A stretch of 64,000 nt of DNA, taken from positions 84,934 to 148,933 of the forward strand of contig JBCCWS010000010.1 of NCBI GenBank assembly GCA_039193195.1, given 5' to 3'. Position numbers and translations under genes: made by a program. Position 1 is the first letter of the stretch, and each line of letters starts with the position of its first letter. This stretch comes from Pseudomonadota bacterium. Lineage in GTDB: Bacteria; Pseudomonadota; Gammaproteobacteria; Steroidobacterales; JBCBZW01. This document shows, in pieces, positions 34,286 through 43,500 of this stretch. A model generated the notes under the pieces. The model saw only the letters and a list, made by a program, of their open reading frames with translations. It was not told where the DNA came from and searched no databases.

Positions 34286-37200
34286 TCAGAAGCGATAGGT
34301 GAAGTAGAAAGTGGTCAGGAAGGCGTAGTCGTTCTCGCCGTCCAGGAACTCCTCCGGCAGGGAGTTCTCATCGGTAGTGCGGAAGATCGTGCGCACGCCG
34401 ATACGCGTCGCGCGGATCTCATCGATGAGGTTACCAAAGGACATTCCGGTACCCAGCAAGAACGAGTAGTCGAATTCCACCTGCTCGGGATAGGTGAAGT
34501 TGAACTGGCGGAAGAAGTCTTCCGGCCCCCACGAGTCCTTCTTAAAGTAGCCGCGTACCAGATGGCGCCGGTTTATCACAGCCTTCCAGTATGCCTCGTA
34601 GAAATCACGGGTTCCTCCGGTTGGATCACCGGTAGACTGATCGAAGCCGCGGACCAGGGTCAGGATGTAATTCTGATTCGGGCTCGGGTTCCAGACCATG
34701 CGACTGGTGACACTCCACACATCCTCGGCGGGAAGCCCCTGACCGAAGGAGGCGTTGCTGCCGCCGTTGCCCAGATCCAAGAAGAACAGGTTGGCGTCCG
34801 TCGCCGTCGGGTACTCGGTGTAGTTGGCGCCGATGTTGAACGCAAACTTCGCATCCTCGCGCCACTCGTTGTCCCAGTCGTAGAACGGTGTGGCGCCGGT
34901 CGGATCCCAGGTGAAGAAGATCTCACCGGAGCGGGCCTCACGGTTGCCCAGCACGGCGAAGGCATCGTTGTCACGATCTCGCGGCAGGAGTCCCGGGTTC
35001 AGGATGCCGTCCGGCGTGATGACCGGATCGATGAACGGGTTCGCGTCCACCAGATTGTCGCGGTAGAGGAAGCGCGGGTAGATCATCAGGTTGCCGAAGC
35101 GAATGATCGTGCCCGCCTCGTACTCGCGGCGGTTACCCAGACCCGTGAGCGGCAGGCGGGTGGGGTCCAGCACGCCGAAGGTCGGCACGGGCCGGCCACC
35201 TTCCGACACCAGGCCCGCGTGGTGGGCGGAGAGATAGGTCTCGGCGCCAAACAGGCGGAAGCTAGTCTTCAGCTTGAAACCCAAGGTGTCTTCGAACTCG
35301 ATTTGGTCCGTGACGATGTTGCCATCCTCATCGACCCGGTCGAACTGCTCATCGATACGCTCAGGCGCGGACAGCAGACCGCCCGCTTCCACCTTGATAC
35401 CGCCGGGCAGTTGAGTGGAGGCGAAGATCGAGGTCGCTCGCGTCTGACGCTGCGTGGCCTGGGTGGCGTTAGCGCCCGTACCTAGGCGCGAGAAGTCCTC
35501 CGAGTGGATGATCGCCCAATCGATACCTCGGGTGGCGAACTCGTACTTGATCACCGCCTTCGGGTTGGCGCCCCAGAAGATCTCCGGGCCAGCCACGATC
35601 TTCAGGCCCTCGAGGGGGCCTTTGCCCGTGAACTCGATGCCCTCCGGCGCCTTGCCGTTGAACACATCGATGCCGGGAATATCAGTCGCTTCCTGGATTA
35701 GACCAAAGAAGTCCCCTTCGTAGGCCCAGTGGAAACGCGGCGTGTGGTAGAAGGCTTCGAGATCGAAGTTCCTGCCCGTGTACTTGGCGTTGAAGTCGTA
35801 AATCTCCACGCGCTCACGATCTGACAAGACTACCTGTCGCTCCGTGAACTGATCGAGGGTCTGGTCGCGAATGACCAGGCCCGGATTCTCGTTCAGAGTA
35901 GGCACGCGAATCGTCAGCGGCAGGCCCCGTTGGCCGTACTCGAACTCCAGGGGCTGCTTATCCGCCACGTCACCGAGCACGTTGAGGGAGAACTGACCCT
36001 CGACCTGCTCGCTCGGATTGAAGGCAAAGTCGACATTCAGCTGCTGGCCCGTGAGGAACTCCACCCCGTTTTCGCCGAGCTCGGTGATGTCCTGCTCCAG
36101 GGCACGCACGGCGAACTCACCGCGAATGTCACCCCCGGTGAACTTCAGCAGCCGCCGCTCCTCGTTCGCGCGCGACTTCAGGGCGCGCACCTCACCCTTC
36201 AGTTCGAGCACGTCGAGATCGACGTTGGCCACGCGCGAATTGATCTCGCCGACGTTCGCCGTGTAGGGGTCGATCTGGAAGATCTCAGCCAGCACGTCGT
36301 AGGCCATACGCGGGCGCGCCGTGTAGACGCCCTCGGAGTTCGGCAGGCCCAAGGCCATGATGCCGAACCACTCCTCGTTCATATTGTTGAGGCCTTCGGC
36401 CCAGTCGAAGGGGTAGGCTTGATTGGACCAAGAGGCGTTGGTGTCGTGAATCTCCAGGTTCTCGATCTGCAGATACTTCCACCACTCATCGCGCCATTCG
36501 AAGACGAAGGCGCCGATGGAGTTGCCCTCCTCGCCCTTACCGTAGGCCTTGCGATACATCTCCGCCCATTGATCCCGCAGTATCAGGGCCTGAGACAGCT
36601 GATCCTCTTCGAGACGACGAGCGTTGAAGGCGTCGCTACCAAACTCGAAGAACACCACCGGCAGGTCGAGCTTCGCTTCCACCTCGCTCCACAGGTTGGT
36701 GAAGCTCTTGCCGCGATAGACGTTGGAGCCGAGAAGGTCGAGGTCGGGGCACAGCTCTTGAATCAGGTCGATGTACTGAATGTCACCGTTGACGATCGTA
36801 AACGGGTGATTGGGGTCTATCGACTTACCCGCCTTCACCACCTCGTTCCACAGGGAGTACAGGAAGCGGGCTTTCGCCGTCTGTTGTTCTCCTGCGGGGA
36901 GGTTCTCGATCTCGAAACTGGACCATGACAAGCCGTAGTTGCTCTCGTTACCGAAAGCGAACATGAGCACGCCCGGCGTGTCCTTGTACTGCTGAACCCA
37001 GTTCTGCATGTCGCGCTTGAGCGTTTCGCGCGTGAGCGGATCAGAGTAGTCGGTGAAGGGAATCCACTTGCCGCCGACGTTATAACCGTAGCGCCCCATC
37101 AGGGGGTTTACCACGGACATGATACCGTGCTCGCGGTAGATGTAGGTGATCCACTTCGGCGGGATCATGGAGAAGGTGCGGATCGTGTTGATCCCCGCCC

Positions 37201-37486
37201 CCCTCATCAGGCCCATCTCGTAGTCGAGCACCTTGCGGATGGAGTCGTCTGGCTGGCCCCACAGGTTGTAGGTGTAGTTCTGGCCGCGCGGTGAGTAGCC
37301 CCAAACCACACCCTTGATGTAGTAGTCCGAGCCGTTGACCTTCAGCTTCCAGCCGTTCGCGTCCTTGTAGGTCTCGACCCGGTCAACCTGGGCGTTTGCC
37401 ACGTGCACCGGTGCGCCGAGCGCCAGGAGCAGCGGCAACACCCATAGGGCGGTCCTCATGCGCCGCAGCAGGCGGATCGCGGTCAT
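34286..37486 (-). CDS. Glycoside hydrolase (clan GH-A) fused to an outer-membrane beta-barrel
   Basis: The 1066-residue product has a signal peptide ending near VANAQ. Residues 35-405 form a TIM-barrel glycosidase, with acid/base Glu 181 in FAFGNESNYG and nucleophile Glu 281 in VVFFEFGSD. A short coiled-coil-like stretch follows (about 412-448, NSRVANVDLDVLELKGEVRA), and then about 600 residues of alternating amphipathic strands and turns ending FLTTFYFTYRF, with the terminal Phe of outer-membrane barrels. An enzyme tethered to its own barrel would sit fixed at the outer membrane. The ATG at 37486 has AGGGAA seven bases upstream; an ATG at 37516 is possible. It follows the giant lipoprotein gene by 83 bases. 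Confidence 0.82.
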   Translation of the reverse strand: MTAIRLLRRMRTALWVLPLLLALGAPVHVANAQVDRVETYKDANGWKLKVNGSDYYIKGVVWGYSPRGQNYTYNLWGQPDDSIRKVLDYEMGLMRGAGINTIRTFSMIPPKWITYIYREHGIMSVVNPLMGRYGYNVGGKWIPFTDYSDPLTRETLKRDMQNWVQQYKDTPGVLMFAFGNESNYGLSWSSFEIENLPAGEQQTAKARFLYSLWNEVVKAGKSIDPNHPFTIVNGDIQYIDLIQELCPDLDLLGSNVYRGKSFTNLWSEVEAKLDLPVVFFEFGSDAFNARRLEEDQLSQALILRDQWAEMYRKAYGKGEEGNSIGAFVFEWRDEWWKYLQIENLEIHDTNASWSNQAYPFDWAEGLNNMNEEWFGIMALGLPNSEGVYTARPRMAYDVLAEIFQIDPYTANVGEINSRVANVDLDVLELKGEVRALKSRANEERRLLKFTGGDIRGEFAVRALEQDITELGENGVEFLTGQQLNVDFAFNPSEQVEGQFSLNVLGDVADKQPLEFEYGQRGLPLTIRVPTLNENPGLVIRDQTLDQFTERQVVLSDRERVEIYDFNAKYTGRNFDLEAFYHTPRFHWAYEGDFFGLIQEATDIPGIDVFNGKAPEGIEFTGKGPLEGLKIVAGPEIFWGANPKAVIKYEFATRGIDWAIIHSEDFSRLGTGANATQATQRQTRATSIFASTQLPGGIKVEAGGLLSAPERIDEQFDRVDEDGNIVTDQIEFEDTLGFKLKTSFRLFGAETYLSAHHAGLVSEGGRPVPTFGVLDPTRLPLTGLGNRREYEAGTIIRFGNLMIYPRFLYRDNLVDANPFIDPVITPDGILNPGLLPRDRDNDAFAVLGNREARSGEIFFTWDPTGATPFYDWDNEWREDAKFAFNIGANYTEYPTATDANLFFLDLGNGGSNASFGQGLPAEDVWSVTSRMVWNPSPNQNYILTLVRGFDQSTGDPTGGTRDFYEAYWKAVINRRHLVRGYFKKDSWGPEDFFRQFNFTYPEQVEFDYSFLLGTGMSFGNLIDEIRATRIGVRTIFRTTDENSLPEEFLDGENDYAFLTTFYFTYRF

Positions 37487-37569
37487 AGTGAATTCCCTGT
37501 GTTTCGTATCGTTCATATCGCCTGGTTCCCCTCCCAGTGCGCTCGGCCGGGCTTTCTTGTGCGCCCAGC

Positions 37570-40500
37570 TCATGGCACCAGCTTCACGCTGACGTTGTCG
37601 ATCAGCACATCCGCCAGGCAGCCCTGATCCCCACTGCAAATCGCCACGAGCTGCAGCGTGATACCGCGGGCCGGATCATCCCCTACCGTTGCCGTGTAGC
37701 TGAAGTTGGTCCAGTCAGCAGGCGCTGTCTGAATGTCGTCGATGGTCTGGGGAAACACCCCGTCCCCAGACTGCTCGGTGAAGAACTCGACCACGAACTT
37801 GGGGCCAGCCCCAGCGAAGGTCGCCTTCATGTCGAGGGAGATGCTCACCGTGTCGCCGGCCATCACCGTGCCGACGGCGAGGAACTCCTGCTTGATCACC
37901 GGGTTCTGCCCAGGGCCTGCGATGAGATTGCCCGAGAAACTCCCCTCGCTCGCGTCCATATCCTCGATACGCAGCTGACCACCGTTGTCGAAGAGCGTCC
38001 AGCCGTCGAGGGTGCCTGTCTCGAAGTTCCCGTTGAGCGTCAGCTCGTCGGGGTCTGCGTTGTCGTCAGTCGCTTCGCCCACGTCGATATCGTCGAAGTA
38101 GTACATCTGCTCGCCAACGTCAGCGCCGAGCGCACCGAAGTTGAAGAAGATGGAGATCTTCGAGTAGGTGGCAGCTGGATCGAACTGAGCCGTTCCCGGT
38201 ACCTGGTTAGCAAAGTCAAATACCAGCGTTTCCCAATCATTGGCCACGGTGGTGGACGCCTCAGCCTCGACAGAGACGTTGCCATCTTCCGCATTCTCGA
38301 TCTTCATTCGCACCGGAATACCCGCTGCCGGCGCGAAGACCCGCACCGTCATGGTGGTCCTGAGCACATTGAGCGGCAGGCGGGGCACCGAGTTGCCCTC
38401 CAGGACGCCTACCGTAGTGCCCGCGGCCTCGAGCGCCGTGTCCGTGCGCACCGACAGGGCGACCATGTTCATGCCGCCGGCCGGATCGTTGGTGATCACC
38501 GAGGCACTGCCGTTGAAGTCGGCTAGCGTGTAGTTCACCTCAGGATCATCGAAGGTGATCGCGGCGAAGACCTCTGCCGGCGGCGGCACATCGTCCGCAC
38601 CACAGCCTGCGGAGGTCGGCGCGATGTCATCGAACTGGAAGGTCCAGCTGTCAGGATCGCCCGCCGCGTCGCCCGCGACGCCGTTGTCAAAGATCAGGGT
38701 GAGCCCGGTGATGTTGCCACCCACATCGGCGAAGTCGAAGCACAGCTCCTCCCACGTGCCGCTGCCGCTGTAGAGCGCGGTCCGCTCCATATTGAGCGGC
38801 TCTAGCTTCAGGGTCACCTCGACCTCGCGCTGGGCGCGCACTTTCATCAGGTACGAGTCTCCGCTAGCGAAGGAGAACGCGTCCCCGAGCAGGTATGTGC
38901 TGCCTGCGAAGGTCGCCCCGGCGAATTTCTGCATCTCGCCGACGAAGTCACTGGGGTTGATACCGCTCGCGTCCGGGTTGGAAATGACTGTGGCGACGCC
39001 ACCCTCGAAGTCTGCGAAGTTCGCCTCGCCACTCTCGAAGTCGACGGGCTCGACCATCGGCAACGGCTCCGGATCGGGCGGCGGCTCGCCACACTCGTCG
39101 ACCCGGGTAATCTCGTCGTAGAAGAAGGTCCAGCTGTTCGCATCGCCTCCCGCGTTGCCCGGCACACCGTTGTCGAAGATGAAAGTGATCGCGTTCGGCC
39201 GAGGGCCTGCCGTGTCACCGGTGAAGTCGAAGCACAGTTCCTGCCAGGCGCTGCCGCCGGGGTGTAGGACCTCTCGCTCGCGATTGAGCGTCTCGAACTT
39301 GAACAGCACGGGCACCGGGCGCGCCGACCATACCTTCATGGTGAAGATCTCACCGTCCGAGAAGTCCACAGAGCCGGCGCTCAGGGTGCTACCACCGAAG
39401 GGTTCGCCAGCAAACTTGCGCATCTGCGCCACCTGCGGCGTGGTGTTCAAGCCCGATGCATCCGGATTACCCACAACTTCCGATACACCGCCACCGAAGC
39501 CTGCATCCGGACCAAAGTCGTAGCTATCGGGCGCATCTTCGAAGGTAATCGGGAACTGCGCTAGCGGGCAGGACTCGATCTGCTCGATCTCGTCGTAGTA
39601 AAAAGTCCAGTTTTCCGCGTCGCCGTCGGCGTCACCCAGCACGCCATTGTCGAAGATGAAAGTGATAGCGTTGCTGCGCGGACCGATCGTGGTGCCGCCA
39701 AAGTCAAAACACAGCTCCTCCCAGGTGCCGCCGCCAGGGTGGTTGACCGTGCGTTCCTGGTTGAGCGTCTCGAACTTGAACAGCACCGGGACCGGGCGCG
39801 CAGACCAAACCTTCATCCTGAAGGACTCGCCCGCGTCGAAGTCGACCGAGGCGCCTAGAGAAAGGGTGCTGCCTGCAAAGGTCTCACCGCCAAACTTCTG
39901 CATCCGCACCGTCTGCGCGGTTGTGTTCAGCCCGCTCTGATCAGGGTTCGGCACCACCAGGGATACGCCGCCGGCGAAGCCCGCCTCAGGACCGAAGTCG
40001 TAGCTGTCCGGTGCGGCCTCGAAGTCGATGGGGAACTCTGCCGGGGGACCGCAATTGTCGACCTGTTCGATGTCGTCGAAGAAGAACGTCCAGTCATCCG
40101 GGCTGCCCATGGCATCGCCTACGGTGCCAAGGTCGAAGATGAAGGTAATCGCGTTGGACGGAGCACCGCCGAGGGCTGTATTGGTGAAGTCGAAGCAGAG
40201 CTCCTCCCACATCCCGCTGCCACTGTGGTTGAGTGCGCGCTCCTGGTCCAAGCCTTCGAACTTGAACAGCACCGGAACCGAGCGCGATGCCCAGACCTTC
40301 ATCCGGAATGCTTCCCCACGGGTGAAGTCCACGTCCTCACCCAGGCTGAGCGTGCTGCCGGCGAAGTCCTCGCCTTCGAACTTCTGCATTTGCGCTACCT
40401 GGGCACTGCCGTTCAATCCGCCGGCCACGGGGTTGGGAATCACCGTGGATACACCGCCTTCGAAGCCGGCTTCCGGCCCGAAGTCGTAGGTGTCCGCCGC

Positions 40501-43500
40501 GGCCTCGAAGTCCACCGGGAACAGGCCCGGCTCACCCATCTGCGTCGCGATGGCGATATCGTCCGCGAACCAGGTTTGCAGGCCAGCGTCCGTACCCTCG
40601 ATACCGAAGTTGAAGAACAGCACGACCTTGTCGTACGTGGCGTTCGAATCGAAGGCCGCGGTATTCGCCACGGGGTTCAGGAAGTCGAAGGTCAGCGTCT
40701 CCCACCCATCGGCGAGAGTCGTGGTCGCCTCCGTCTCCACCGAGACCATCTCATTGGTCGAATCCTCGATCTTCAGACGAATCTGCGCACCCGCCTGCGG
40801 ACCGTTCACGCGAACGGTCATCTGCGGTGCCACCGGATCGAGGTCGATCACGCCAACGGACTCGTTGTCACCCGTGAAGATCACGGTGCCAGCGAACGAC
40901 TGAGCCATGTTGCTACGGTTCACGCGCAGCACCATGCTCGAGGCGTCTACCGGGTCCACTACGAGCGCAGAATCCTCCGCGCCCTCGAAGCCGCGCAGGG
41001 CGTAGGCCAGATCGGGATTATCGAAGGTGATGGTCTCAAAGACCCCTCGATCAGCGACGTCATCCTCGTCTTCCTCCGCCGGGCACGAAGTGGTTTGTTG
41101 GATGTCGTCGTAGTAGAAAGTCCAGTCATCGGGGTTGTTCGCTGCGTCACCGACCATCCCCAGATCGAAGATCACAGTGATGCCTGTGACCGCCTCGCCA
41201 TTGGTCATCCCCGAGAAGTCGTAGCAGAGCTCCTGCCACACGGCACCGCCATCGTGGTCGTCGGGGCGCTCCTGGTTGAGCCCCTCCAACTTGAACAGCA
41301 CCGGTACGGTGCGCGGCGACCACACCGTCATGGTGAAGGCCTCGCCTTGCGTGAAGTCGACGCCTGCGGGAAGCGGCAGCGTGCTGCCCCCGAAGTCCTC
41401 GCCGGCGAACTTCTGCATCTGCACGACCTGAGCGCTCGTGTTCAGGCCGCTCGCCACGGGGTTGTCGATCACCGTCGCGACGCCCCCTTCGAAGTCCTCG
41501 AATTCGAAGTTTGCGGGGTCGCCCTCGAAGTCGAGGGTGGTCGGACCTTCTACACCGCCGTCGTCGCCGTCGTCACCGCCGTCATCGTCCTCGATGGGGC
41601 ATGAGGTGGTCTGCCGAACATCGTCGTAGTAGAAGGTCCAGAAATCAGGATCATTTGCGGCGTCACCGACGGCGCCGAGATCGAAGATGAAGGTGATACC
41701 AGAGACCGGATCACCTGCCGTGGCGCCGGCGAAGTCGTAGCAGAGTTCCTGCCACTGCGAGCCACCAGCGTGAGCAGCCGACCGCTCCTGGTTGAGGCCC
41801 TCGAGCTTGAACAGCAGGGGCACCTCGCGCGTCGACCACACCCTTACCGTGAAGGCCTCACCGTTGGCGAAGTCGATGCCCTCGGGCAGCTGCAGGGTGC
41901 TGCCGCCGAAGTCCGCGCCGGCGAACTTCTGCATCTGCGCCACCTGGGCGCTGGTATTGATGCCACCGGAAACGGGGTTCTCGATCACCGTCGAGACGCC
42001 GCCATCGAAGCCGCCATCGGGGCCAAAGTCGAAGGCGGCGGGGTCTCCTTCGAAGTCGACGTTGGTGGGGCCGACGACGCCGTCGTCGCCATCGTCTCCG
42101 CCATCGCTGGCTGCACCCACCGCGATGTCATCGGCGTACCAGGTTTGCGCGCCGACGCCGGCGCCTTCAGCGCCGAAGTTGAAGAACAGCACGATCTTGT
42201 CATACGTCGCATTCGGGTCGAAGGCGGCCGTGTTCGCCACTGGGTTAGAGAAGTTGAAGTTGAGGGATTCCCAGCCGTCAACGATGGACGTGGTCGCCTC
42301 CGTCTCCACGGACACGGTCTCGTCCGTCGAGTCCTCGATCTTCAGGCGAATCTGTGCGCCCGCAGCGGGGCCGTTGACGCGCACGCTCATCACAGGGGCA
42401 GCGGGATCGAGTTCGATCTCACCAACTGATTCGTTAGGCAAGGTTGAGATTACCGTACCCGCGAACAGCTGCGCCTCTGCCGATCGGTTGACCTGTAGCA
42501 CCATGTTGGCGCCGTCGAGGGGGTCGACCGCTAGGCTCGAGTCCTCTGCGCCTTCAAACCCGCGCAAGGTGTACTCGACGGCAGCATCATCGAAGGTGAC
42601 GGTCTCGAAGCCGGCCCCCAGTTCGCCATCGTCCTCACCCTCGTCGAGGGCCACGGCGATGTCGTCCGCAAACCACGTTTGCGCACCTACATCGCCGCCT
42701 TCCGCGCCAAAGTTGAAGAACAGCACGATCTTGTCGTAGGTCGCACTCGGATCGAAGGCTGCCGTGCCCGATACCTGATTGAGGAAATCGAAGGTGAGCG
42801 TCTCCCAGCCGTTGGCGACGGTCGTGGTCGCCTCCGTCTCCACCGACACGGTCTCGTCGGTCGAATCCTCGATCTTCAGGCGGATCTGTGCGCCCACCTG
42901 TGGTCCGTTCACGCGCACCGTCATCTGCGGCGCCATGGGGTCGAGGTTGATCGCACCGGAGGATTCATTGTCGCCGGTGGAGATGACCGTGCCCGCGAAC
43001 AGCTGAGCCGCCTCGCTGCGGTTCACCCGAAGCACCATGCTCGAGGCGTCGACCGGGTCCACCACGAGGGAGGAGTCCTCAGCACCCTCAAAGCCACGCA
43101 ACGCGTAGGCGATATCGGGATCATCGAAGGTGATCGTCTCGAAGGCCGGTCGATCGTCCGCGCCGCCGTCATCTCCATCGTCGGCCGAGCACGAGGTCGT
43201 TTGCTGAATGTCGTCGTAGAAGAAGGTCCAGTTGTCGGGGTCGTTCTCAGCATCGCCGGCATTGCCAAGATCGAAGATCACCGTGACACCGGTCACTGGG
43301 TCGCCGCTGGTGGCCCCAGTGAAGTCGTAGCATAGGTCCTGCCACATGGCACCGCCGTCGTGATCGGCCGAGCGCTCCTGGTTGAGGCCCTCCAGCTTGA
43401 ACAGGACCGGCACCACGCGCCGCGACCACACCTTCATCGTGAAGGCCGGACCGTTGGCGAAGTCGATACCCTCGGGCAGCGCCAGAGTGCTGCCGCCGAA

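Noticed and set aside
33419..35485. 688-codon open frame on the plus strand
   Set aside because: It runs antisense through the clan GH-A glycosidase, the small lipoprotein and the barrel fusion, with no signal, motif or ribosome site. Long antisense frames are expected in GC-rich DNA.
40225..41604. 459-codon plus-strand frame inside the giant lipoprotein gene
   Set aside because: His/Arg-rich shadow of the repeated domains; similar frames recur over each repeat.
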